A stretch of DNA of 32,962 bases from Frankiaceae bacterium (GTDB lineage Bacteria > Actinomycetota > Actinomycetes > JAVEEJ01), in the NCBI GenBank assembly GCA_030840515.1, contig JAVEEJ010000190.1:1-32962 (forward strand), in the 5' to 3' direction. The notes beneath the pieces are model-generated. The model saw only the letters and a program-made list of their open reading frames with translations. It was not told where the DNA came from and made no database searches. Within the stretch, counting starts at the first letter, position 1, and each line of letters opens with the position of its first letter. Below are positions 15,883-21,808 of this stretch, in pieces. A program made the translations under genes and the position numbers.

Positions 15883-16085
15883 GCGAACGCGAGCCAGAAG
15901 GCCTGCCCCCCGAGGAGCTCGAGGCGCAGAACGGCGAGGAGCTGCCCGACCGCGAGCAGATGAGCCTCGTGAACGCGAACATCGCCATCCCGGTCAATGC
16001 GGCGGTCGCCGCGAACGTCCTGAGCGACGGGGCGATCGCCTACGCCGACGCAACGCAGGACACCCCCATCGACCAGAGCAACTAG
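15879..16085 (+). CDS. Putative precursor or structural peptide A (68 aa)
   Basis: First of three tandem paralogous peptides. It has a strong GAGGAGGAG Shine-Dalgarno and overlaps the previous stop by 4 nt. An acidic N-terminal region (EGLPPEELEAQNGEELPD) leads into the block DREQMSLVNAN shared by all three. An Asn/Ala/Val core follows (IPVNAAVAANVLSDGAIAYA) and the peptide ends IDQSN. There is no cysteine, signal peptide or membrane segment. The shared acidic half looks like a recognition leader and the N/A/Q-rich half like the product, read by analogy with RiPP and other processed peptides. The cleavage site is not known. Confidence 0.75.
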   Translation: MSEREPEGLPPEELEAQNGEELPDREQMSLVNANIAIPVNAAVAANVLSDGAIAYADATQDTPIDQSN

Positions 16086-16094
16086 AGGAGCGAC

Positions 16095-16334
16095 ATGAGC
16101 GAGATGCAGCCTGAGCCCCCCACCAGCACCAGCGGCACCGAGGCCGAGGGCCTCACGCCGGAAGAGCTCGAGGCAGAGAACGGCGAGCAGCTGCCCGACC
16201 GCGAGCAGATGAGCCTCATCAACGCGAATCTCGCGGCACCGGTGAACGCGGCGGTCGCGGCGAACGTGCTGAGTGACAACTCGGTGGCCTACGCCAACGC
16301 CACACAGAACGTGGACATCGACCAGAGCAACTAG
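16095..16334 (+). CDS. Putative precursor or structural peptide B (79 aa)
   Basis: Second tandem paralogue, 9 nt after peptide A, with a GAGGAG Shine-Dalgarno. It differs from A mainly by a longer, Thr/Ser/Glu-rich N-terminus (MSEMQPEPPTSTSGTEAEGL). From LPDREQMS to the C-terminus it is nearly identical: LINANLAAPVNAAVAANVLS, then AYANATQ and IDQSN. Changes relative to A are conservative (V/I, I/L, D/N), which suggests selection on a shared fold rather than drift. No cysteine. Confidence 0.78.
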   Translation: MSEMQPEPPTSTSGTEAEGLTPEELEAENGEQLPDREQMSLINANLAAPVNAAVAANVLSDNSVAYANATQNVDIDQSN

Positions 16335-16360
16335 CAGCAATCGACAGAACGGAGCACGGC

Positions 16361-16609
16361 ATGAGTGAGACCACACCCGAGACCGAGCCCACCGGCACCA
16401 GCGACCTCGGCCCGGAAGGCAGTGGCCTGACGGAGGAGGAGCTCGACCAGGAGACGGGCGAGCAGCTCCCCGACCGTGAGCAGATGTCGTTGGTCAACGC
16501 GAACGTCGCCGCCCCGATCAACGCCGCCGTTGCGCTCAATGCGCTCAGCGACAACTCGACGGCGTACGCGAACGCGGAGCAGACCGCTCACATCACGCAG
16601 GGCAACTAG
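16361..16609 (+). CDS. Putative precursor or structural peptide C (82 aa)
   Basis: Third tandem paralogue, 26 nt after B, with CGGAG upstream. The N-terminus is the longest and most diverged (MSETTPETEPTGTSDLGPEG), but EEELDQETGEQLPDREQMS keeps the shared block. The core reads LVNANVAAPINAAVALNALS, then AYANAEQ and the terminal ITQGN. The divergence gradient (A and B closest) suggests an older duplication for C. A hairpin follows before the M50 gene. No cysteine. Confidence 0.78.
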   Translation: MSETTPETEPTGTSDLGPEGSGLTEEELDQETGEQLPDREQMSLVNANVAAPINAAVALNALSDNSTAYANAEQTAHITQGN

Positions 16610-16626
16610 CAACAAGTCAGCGCGAA

Positions 16627-16657
16627 GGGAGGCCGGTCACGTCGTGGCCGGCCTTCT
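16627..16657 (+). terminator. Hairpin between peptide genes and M50 gene (attenuator candidate)
   Basis: AGGCCGG (16630-16636) pairs with CCGGCCT (16648-16654), extendable by G-C and G-U pairs, with an 11-nt loop and a following TCTCTC. It sits inside the only long gap (96 nt) of the operon. A partial terminator here would give many peptide transcripts per protease transcript. Inferred from structure and position. Confidence 0.5.
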
Positions 16658-16705
16658 CTCGCCTGCACGCCCCACCGTCTGATACCGACCCATGAGAGCG
16701 AGCCG

Positions 16706-18466
16706 ATGACGCTGGCACCGGAGCGAACCCAGGACGCGAGTACGTCGGCTCCTGCGTCCCGGACTCGCGTGTGGGGCAGCGAGCGCCGGCACCCGGCGCC
16801 GCCACGGTCAACAGGCAGCGGCGGTAAGGCTGACAAAGGCGCGCCGGCCGACGACCGGCCCAAGCTCGCTGATGGCGTCGAGCTCGTCGGCGAGTACGAG
16901 GGTTCCGGCTACAAGGAGCCGCACTACCTCGCCAGGCGCGGCGCGACCGGCATCGTCCAGCTCAGTCACCTGCTGCATCTCGTGGCCGAGCAGTGTGACG
17001 GCCGCAGGTCCTACGCCGAGATCGCGGCCGCTGTGTCCGACGGCTACGGCAAGCCGGTCTCCGAGGACAACGTCCGCACCCTCGTCAACGACAAGCTCCG
17101 CGCGCTCGGCGTGGTGGCGTCGACCGATGGCCGCACCGCGACCATCGACGACTCAGACCCGCTCTTGGGTCTGAAGTTCAAGGTCACCCTGCTGGGACCG
17201 CGCGCGGTCAACCGCGTCGTCCGGCCGCTGACCCCGCTGTTCTGGGTCCCGGTGGTCGTCCTCATCGGACTCGGCCTCGCCGCTTTCGACGGCTGGCTGT
17301 TCTTCGGCCACGGACTGGCCCAGGGGCTGCGCAAGACGGTGCAGCACCCGATCGTATTCCTCGTCGTCGGTGCACTGGTGGTCGTCTCGGCGGCGATGCA
17401 CGAGCTCGGCCACGCCGGCGCACTGCGTGCAGGTGGAGGCAAGCCGGGCCGGATGGGGGCGGGGCTGTATCTCGCGTGGCCGGCGTTCTACACCGACGTC
17501 ACCGACGCGTACTCCCTGAACCGCCGAGGCAGGCTGCGGACCGACCTCGGTGGCGTGTACTTCAACGCGATCGCCGTACTCGGCTGCGCCGGTGTCTACG
17601 CGCTCACGCGCTTCGAGCCGCTGTTGCTCATCTGCTTCGTGCTCCAGATGCAGGTGCTGCAGCAGATGCTGCCGCTGCTGCGACTCGACGGCTACTACGT
17701 GCTGTCGGACCTGCTCGGCGTCCCCGACCTCTTCAAGCGCACCGGCCCGGTGCTCAAAGGACTGATCCCAGGACGCGAGCGTGACCCGCTCGTCAACGAG
17801 CTCACTCCGAAGGCGCGCCGGATCATCACGTGGTGGACGCTCGCGGTTGTCCCGTTGCTGCTGGCCAACCTGCTCTACATCGTGGTGAACGCGCCGCGCA
17901 TCCTCGCGACGGCCTGGGACTCAGCCGCCCACCAGATCGGCACCATCCAGGGCGACCACGGGGCCGCGCGCGCGGTGGCCGCGTTGCAGCTGCTGATCCT
18001 GCTCATCCCGATCACGGGGATCTGCATCACCCTGGTCCGGGTCTCGTCGCGCACCGGCCGTGCGGCCTGGTCGTGGTCGGCCGGCTCACCTGCGAAGCGA
18101 CTCACCACCGCCCTGGCGACGTTGGCGTTCCTGGGGCTGCTCGTCTTCGCGTGGTGGCCCGACGGCAGCTTCACGCCCTATCGCCCGGGTGACACCGGAA
18201 CCGTCGCCGCAGGCTTCCAGGACATCGGCCGGCCAGGGGTCGGCACCCCCGAGTTGCGGTCGCCGCGTGAGGCCCGCCAGCCGCTGCCGGCGCAGCCGGG
18301 GTCGACGGGCACCACGACGGACACGAGTACGACGCCGGGGGACAACCCGGCGCCAGAGCCCAGCGCCTCCGCCGGCACAGGCGCCCAGCCGGACCCGGTT
18401 GGCTCCGCCCAGCCGACCCCGAGCACCGAGCCGAGCACGGCACCCAGTGCGACGGCGACTCCCTGA
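16706..18466 (+). CDS. PqqD-like (RRE-like) domain fused to M50 membrane zinc metalloprotease
   Basis: 586 aa. Residues 1-55 are disordered. Residues ~57-140 form a PqqD-like winged helix (HLVAEQCDGRRSYAEIAAAV, then LVNDKLRALGVV), the fold that recognises leader peptides in RiPP systems. About seven membrane segments follow. The zinc motif HELGH lies at 232-236 inside a helix, and the second M50 motif RLDGYYVLSD lies near 326-335, so the protease looks intact. The last ~75 residues are Pro/Ser/Thr-rich and end SATATP. Relatives are annotated as putative peptide zinc metalloproteases. It lies directly after the three paralogous peptides, which I infer are its clients, and 10 nt before the anchored CxxC protein. 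A five-codon ORF (16692-16709) overlaps its start. Confidence 0.85.
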   Translation: MTLAPERTQDASTSAPASRTRVWGSERRHPAPPRSTGSGGKADKGAPADDRPKLADGVELVGEYEGSGYKEPHYLARRGATGIVQLSHLLHLVAEQCDGRRSYAEIAAAVSDGYGKPVSEDNVRTLVNDKLRALGVVASTDGRTATIDDSDPLLGLKFKVTLLGPRAVNRVVRPLTPLFWVPVVVLIGLGLAAFDGWLFFGHGLAQGLRKTVQHPIVFLVVGALVVVSAAMHELGHAGALRAGGGKPGRMGAGLYLAWPAFYTDVTDAYSLNRRGRLRTDLGGVYFNAIAVLGCAGVYALTRFEPLLLICFVLQMQVLQQMLPLLRLDGYYVLSDLLGVPDLFKRTGPVLKGLIPGRERDPLVNELTPKARRIITWWTLAVVPLLLANLLYIVVNAPRILATAWDSAAHQIGTIQGDHGAARAVAALQLLILLIPITGICITLVRVSSRTGRAAWSWSAGSPAKRLTTALATLAFLGLLVFAWWPDGSFTPYRPGDTGTVAAGFQDIGRPGVGTPELRSPREARQPLPAQPGSTGTTTDTSTTPGDNPAPEPSASAGTGAQPDPVGSAQPTPSTEPSTAPSATATP

Positions 18467-18476
18467 GGAGGGTGAC

Positions 18477-19223
18477 GTGAGCCGATTCAACCTCGGACGC
18501 CTGCGGATGCACGGCAGGCGTGGTGTCGTCATTGCGCTGGCTGCGGGACTCGCCGTCGTCGGCGTCGGTGCTTACGCGTCGGCGGAGCTCGCGAGTGGCG
18601 GCAGCGCCCCCGACTCCGCTGCGAGCCCGAGCAGCGGCGGCAACGGTGACGACAACGTCGCGGTGGCCGTCGGCAAGGACGGCAAATCGGTCTGGGCCAT
18701 CCGACTCAAGGTGGTCAAGGTGAGCGGTGACGTCGTGGACGCCGGGAACGCGGCCGTGGCTGCCGCCGGCTGCACCGACTGCGAGACCGTCGCGATCGCT
18801 ATCGAGGGCGTCCTGGTCACGGGCGACGTCGAGGTCGTGGAGCCGGTGAACATCGCGCTTGCTCTCAACACCGACTGCCAGGGCTGCCAGACCCTTGCAG
18901 CCGCCTACCAAACCGTCATCGGGACCAATGGCAACGTGCGCATCACAGGGGAGGGGCGCCGCGCCATCGCCGACCTGCGCAAGCAGCTCCACGACCTGCG
19001 CAAGAGCGGGCTGCCGCTCGAGCAGATCGCCGCGGAGGTGGACCGGATCGCCGCGGAGTTCACGCAGGTGCTGCGCACTCAGGTCGTTCCCGTCGGGCCG
19101 CGGGACAAGGCCTACGGCACGTCCACTGCGCAGCCGACGGCCTCGCCCACCGAGCAGCCCGCGCCTTCGGCCACAGCGACCGAGCCGGCGAGCCCAGAGC
19201 CCAGCGCGACGCCGACTCCCTAG
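18477..19223 (+). CDS. Membrane-anchored double-CxxC repeat protein of the peptide operon
   Basis: 248 aa, starting at GTG 18477 with GAGGAGGG upstream; the track's earlier start overlaps the M50 gene. A basic N-terminus and hydrophobic segment (VVIALAAGLAVVGVGAYASA) act as signal or anchor. Residues 60-160 hold three imperfect repeats beginning NVAVAV, NAAVAAAGCTDC and NIALALNTDCQGC, giving CxxC pairs at 99/102 and 134/137. A helical region (~160-202, LPLEQIAAEVDRIAAEF) and a Pro/Ser/Thr-rich tail ending SATPTP follow. The repeats resemble the core of the small peptides. I infer an extracytoplasmic partner or scaffold. The CxxC pairs might bind metal or form disulfides. No named family is recognised. 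Confidence 0.75.
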   Translation: MSRFNLGRLRMHGRRGVVIALAAGLAVVGVGAYASAELASGGSAPDSAASPSSGGNGDDNVAVAVGKDGKSVWAIRLKVVKVSGDVVDAGNAAVAAAGCTDCETVAIAIEGVLVTGDVEVVEPVNIALALNTDCQGCQTLAAAYQTVIGTNGNVRITGEGRRAIADLRKQLHDLRKSGLPLEQIAAEVDRIAAEFTQVLRTQVVPVGPRDKAYGTSTAQPTASPTEQPAPSATATEPASPEPSATPTP

Positions 19224-19224
19224 C

Positions 19225-20346
19225 TCACCGCAAGAGTTCAGCCACCAGTGCGCTGACCAGCGCGCTGCGCCGTGCCAGCTCGGCGACGACGATGTGCTCC
19301 GAGCGGGCGTGCGCCCCGCCGCCGACCGCGCCGAGCCCGTCCAGCGTGGGCACGCCTATCCCGGCCGTGAAGTTCCCGTCGGATCCGCCCCCGACCGATA
19401 TCTCGGCCAGCGGGTCCAGGCCGAGGTCGGCGGCGAGCGCACAGGCCCTGTCGAAGAGCTCGACGGACATCCGGCGCTCCAGCGGCGGGCGGTTCGGGGC
19501 TCCCTCGAGTCGAAGCGCAGCGCCGGGGAGCACAGGCGTCAGCGCGTGCAGCGCCGCGTCGACGCGCCACTGCTCGGCGGCGGTCTCGGCCCGCACGTCG
19601 ACGCTGAGTCGGGCCTCGGCCGGAACGGTGTTCGTGGTGGTGCCCGCGTGAGCCACGGTGGGCGTGACGGTGGTGCCCACGTCGACGGCCTGCAGCTCGG
19701 CGATCGCCAGCGCCTGGTGGGCGAGCTCGAGGGTCGCGTTCACCCCCTTCTCCGGCTCGACGCCGGCGTGCGCCGCTAGCCCTCGCACGTGCAGCTCGTA
19801 CATCGACACGCCTTTGCGTTGGGTCTTCACAGCGCCGTCAGCCGCGCCCTCCAGCACCAGCGCCGCGCCCGCGGCCAGCGCGGTCTCCTCGATGAGCGCG
19901 CGGGAGCTCGGCGAACCCGTCTCCTCATCGGTCGTCAACAGCACAGCGACGCCGTCGAGCGAGTCGAGCACCGCGAGTGCGTGCAGCAGCTGGACCACGC
20001 CGGCCTTCATGTCGAAGGTGCCCGGGCCGCTCGCGATGCCGTCCTCCACGCGCAGCGGCCACTCAGCCGTCGTGCCGAGCGGCCACACCGTGTCGAGGTG
20101 CCCGATGAGCACGACGCGGTCCGCGGCACCGAAACGCCAGCGCAGATGGGTCCGCTCGTCCACCACGATGCGCTCGGGCGCCGCCCCGAGCAGTGCCTGG
20201 CCCAGCTCAGCCGCAGCGTCGGCGGCTCGCGTGGTGGCCGCCAGGTCGGCGGTAGGCGACTCGACATCGACCAGTGCGGCCAGGTGCTCCAGCATCACCT
20301 CGGTCCGCTCGGTCAGCGTGCGCAGGACGGAGGTCACCCGCGGCAT
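19225..20346 (-). CDS. M20 family metallopeptidase (carboxypeptidase G2-like)
   Basis: 373-aa zinc exopeptidase of the CPG2/ArgE group, probably cleaving an amino-acid or short peptide conjugate. Zinc-site motifs are present: HLDTVWP near 83-89, GPGTFDMKAG near 112-121, TTDEETGSPSS near 139-149 with the general-base Glu, and a C-terminal HARSEH. The dimerisation domain insertion lies in the middle. It follows the chorismate mutase gene by 12 nt and is likely co-transcribed. AGGA spaced 8 nt from an in-frame GTG (the VTSVLRTL start) makes that a possible alternative start. It is convergent with the peptide operon, with 1 nt between stop codons. Substrate unknown. Confidence 0.88.
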   Translation of the reverse strand: MPRVTSVLRTLTERTEVMLEHLAALVDVESPTADLAATTRAADAAAELGQALLGAAPERIVVDERTHLRWRFGAADRVVLIGHLDTVWPLGTTAEWPLRVEDGIASGPGTFDMKAGVVQLLHALAVLDSLDGVAVLLTTDEETGSPSSRALIEETALAAGAALVLEGAADGAVKTQRKGVSMYELHVRGLAAHAGVEPEKGVNATLELAHQALAIAELQAVDVGTTVTPTVAHAGTTTNTVPAEARLSVDVRAETAAEQWRVDAALHALTPVLPGAALRLEGAPNRPPLERRMSVELFDRACALAADLGLDPLAEISVGGGSDGNFTAGIGVPTLDGLGAVGGGAHARSEHIVVAELARRSALVSALVAELLR

Positions 20347-20358
20347 CCTGCCCGAGCC

Positions 20359-20706
20359 TCACGCGCGGCCGCGGCAGAGCTCGAGGATCGCCAGCGCCAG
20401 CCTGCCGCCCTCAGGCCCGAGCGCGTCGCGGTAGCGGCCCAGGACGACCCGTTCGCGGCCGTGCTGGATGCGGGGACCACCGCTCGCCACCCGCAGCTGC
20501 TGGATCTCCCGGGACGCGTCCCGCCGGCGGCGCATGAGGTCGACGAGCTCGTCGTCCAGGGCGTCCAGCTCGGCGCGCAGGCCGGCGAGCACCACGTCGA
20601 GTCCGTCGGTGGGGCTCGGACGCGGGATCGCGCTGTGAGTCGGGATGGTGGTGTGAGTCGGGATGGTGGCGTGAGTCGGGATGGTGGTGTGAGTTGGCAT
20701 CGGCAT
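20359..20706 (-). CDS. Chorismate mutase, AroQ-type
   Basis: 115 aa, all-helical chorismate mutase that makes prephenate for Phe and Tyr synthesis. The core runs from LDALDDELVDLMRRRRDASR through IASGG-type VASGGPRIQHGRE, YRDALGPEGG and LAILELCRGRA, as in actinobacterial monofunctional enzymes. ATG 20706 lies 7 nt after AGGAGG. The residues after the start are four copies of PTH(T/A/S)(T/A)I, encoded by an 18-bp tandem repeat absent from the usual family. The track's start at 20826 lies inside the regulatory leader and is rejected. An attenuation leader precedes the gene and M20 follows it. Confidence 0.88.
   Translation of the reverse strand: MPMPTHTTIPTHATIPTHTTIPTHSAIPRPSPTDGLDVVLAGLRAELDALDDELVDLMRRRRDASREIQQLRVASGGPRIQHGRERVVLGRYRDALGPEGGRLALAILELCRGRA
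20635..20694 (-). repeat. 18-bp tandem repeat in the chorismate mutase 5' coding region
   Basis: Unit GTGAGTCGGGATGGTGGT on the plus strand occurs three times (20635-20652, 20653-20670, 20671-20688) with one T/C change, plus a partial fourth copy. It is in frame and encodes the hexapeptide PTHTTI or a variant. Copy-number change would alter the linker by multiples of six residues. Confidence 0.85.
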
Positions 20707-20713
20707 GACATGT

Positions 20714-20728
20714 CCTCCTGCTAGGAGG
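20714..20728 (-). promoter_or_regulatory. Shine-Dalgarno-sequestering hairpin of chorismate mutase
   Basis: On the minus strand CCTCCT-AGC-AGGAGG is a perfect inverted repeat whose right arm is the Shine-Dalgarno, 7 nt before the ATG. If folded, ribosome access would be blocked, allowing translational as well as transcriptional control. Confidence 0.55.
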
Positions 20729-20749
20729 GCCGCGCCCGGTGACGCAAGA

Positions 20750-20775
20750 AAGCCCCGGGCGGTGGCCCGGGGCTT
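20750..20775 (-). terminator. Leader terminator upstream of chorismate mutase
   Basis: Perfect 11-bp stem AAGCCCCGGGC/GCCCGGGGCTT with a 4-nt loop. On the minus strand it is followed at once by TCTTGC, giving a UUUCUU run. It lies between the 17-codon leader ORF and the gene, the position expected for an attenuator. Confidence 0.85.
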
Positions 20776-20791
20776 GGTGATCGCGGTCAGG

Positions 20792-20845
20792 TCAGACGCG
20801 AGCAGGCACCGGGATGCGGTGCCCATAAAACCTCTGCGTCGACAT
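20792..20845 (-). CDS. Putative Phe/Tyr attenuation leader peptide (17 aa)
   Basis: The ORF reads MSTQRFYGHRIPVPARV and stop, too short for the track. Its ATG lies 7 nt after a TAGAGT -10-like hexamer without Shine-Dalgarno, so it is probably leaderless. The Phe-Tyr codons TTT TAT are followed immediately by a perfect hairpin, GGCACCG/CGGTGCC (20805-20823, 5-nt loop), then the terminator. Stalling at Phe or Tyr codons when charged tRNA is scarce would change folding and allow readthrough into chorismate mutase. It follows the logic of the classical trp and phe leaders. The specific amino acid sensed is inferred. Confidence 0.65.
   Translation of the reverse strand: MSTQRFYGHRIPVPARV
20805..20823 (-). 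promoter_or_regulatory. Pause hairpin within the leader ORF
   Basis: GGCACCG-CATCC-CGGTGCC, a perfect 7-bp stem read on the minus strand, immediately 3' of the Phe-Tyr codons. CCCGGTG in it could alternatively pair with CACCGGG downstream of the terminator (20735-20741), a candidate switch. Confidence 0.55.
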
Positions 20846-20916
20846 GGGGGTGACTCTAAGGGCAGGTGATGAGCGGGCGCTGGGTTTCGTCTCGGATGCC
20901 GGGACCGAGCCGCACC

Positions 20917-21189
20917 TCACACGCGGGTGTCGACCTCGCCGTCGGGCTTGCCCGGCACAGCAACGGCCGGCTGCCGGGCGGAAGCGGCCGGGACTCCCGG
21001 CGGTGAGGTGTCCGGGGTCGTCCTGTCACCGGTCGGCTGGCCTGCGGTGGGCACTGTCGGCCCGGGCTGTACGGCCTGGTCGTCGCGGTCCGGCGTACTC
21101 GTTCCCTGCTCTCGCGGGTCTGCTCCGTCGTCCAGCTGGGTCTGAGCGCCGTCATGGACAGGAGTGCCGTCGTGCGCGTCGCGTTCCAT
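20917..21189 (-). CDS. Small hydrophilic disordered protein, hypothetical
   Basis: 90 aa, very rich in Asp, Pro, Thr and Gly (starts MERDAHDGTPVHDGAQ), with no hydrophobic segment, cysteine or recognisable domain. The ATG follows a TAGCAC hexamer by 6 nt, a possible leaderless promoter, and is divergent from the SRPBCC gene across a twin palindrome. It may be a real disordered protein; composition alone does not exclude a chance ORF in GC-rich DNA. Confidence 0.4.
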   Translation of the reverse strand: MERDAHDGTPVHDGAQTQLDDGADPREQGTSTPDRDDQAVQPGPTVPTAGQPTGDRTTPDTSPPGVPAASARQPAVAVPGKPDGEVDTRV

Positions 21190-21216
21190 GGTTCCGTGCT
21201 ACCCCCGCCGGGTGCC

Positions 21217-21245
21217 CTCACGCGTGAGACCGAGGTCACGCGTGA
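21217..21245. promoter_or_regulatory. Twin palindromic operator candidate
   Basis: CTCACGCGTGAG (21217-21228) and TCACGCGTGA (21236-21245) share the 10-bp palindrome TCACGCGTGA, with centres 18 bp apart. They lie in the divergent interval between the hypothetical gene at 21189 and the SRPBCC/diiron pair. Two nearly identical palindromes on similar helix faces suggest a dimeric repressor binding cooperatively. The binding protein is unknown. Confidence 0.55.
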
Positions 21246-21337
21246 GGCTGGGCGCGGGCGGGTAAGTGGTCCACACCTGACAACCACTGCATGACCATCA
21301 ACTGCATCCACCACCACTGCGCCGGAGGCCACCCCCC

Positions 21338-21796
21338 ATGTCCAGCATCGAAGAGCACGTCGACGTCGAGGTCCCCGTCCGCACGGCCTACAACCAGTGG
21401 ACGCAGTTCGAGGAGTTCCCCCAGTTCATGGAGGGCGTCGACTCGGTCAGCCAGCTCACCGACTCGCTGACCCACTGGACCGTGACGATCGCCGGCCAGA
21501 CCCGCGAGTTCGACGCCGAGATCACCGAGCAGAAGCCCGACGAGCGCATTGCCTGGCGCAGCCTCGACGGCCTGGGGCAGGCGGGGGTCGTGACCTTCCA
21601 CCGGCTGGACGAGTCGACGACGCGGATCATGCTGCAGATGGAGTTCCAGCCCGAGGGACTGGTCGAGAAGGCCGGCGACATGCTGGGGCTCGCCAAGCAG
21701 CGCGCGAAGGGCGACCTCAACCGCTTCAAGGAGTTCATCGAGCGGCGTCAGGTCGAGACCGGTGCGTTCCGCGGTCAGATCGACAACCAGGTCTGA
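21338..21796 (+). CDS. SRPBCC family protein (START/cyclase-like)
   Basis: 152 aa, MSSIEEHVDVEVPVRTAYNQ onward, then FEEFPQFMEGVDSVSQL and the usual central GRTREF-like AGQTREFDAEITEQ with RIAWRSLDG. This is the polyketide cyclase/dehydrase-type SRPBCC fold, a hydrophobic ligand-binding cavity. The C-terminal helix carries FKEFIERR. It is followed after 12 nt by the diiron oxidase-like gene, so both probably act on the same hydrophobic substrate or in the same stress response. Confidence 0.88.
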   Translation: MSSIEEHVDVEVPVRTAYNQWTQFEEFPQFMEGVDSVSQLTDSLTHWTVTIAGQTREFDAEITEQKPDERIAWRSLDGLGQAGVVTFHRLDESTTRIMLQMEFQPEGLVEKAGDMLGLAKQRAKGDLNRFKEFIERRQVETGAFRGQIDNQV

Positions 21797-21808
21797 GCGG
21801 ACGAGACG

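Noticed and set aside
15688-16609. Lanthipeptide, sactipeptide or thiopeptide precursors
   Set aside because: The three paralogous peptides have no Cys, and no cyclase, radical SAM or dehydratase gene is present in the window.
15879-16609. Phage structural or CRISPR-like repeats
   Set aside because: The similarity is between coding paralogues with their own Shine-Dalgarno sites and stops. No spacers, integrase or phage genes are present.
20359-20826. Chorismate mutase extended to the start at 20826
   Set aside because: The extension crosses the terminator and SD hairpin. AGGAGG 7 nt before ATG 20706 marks the true start, and the leader ORF is in another frame.
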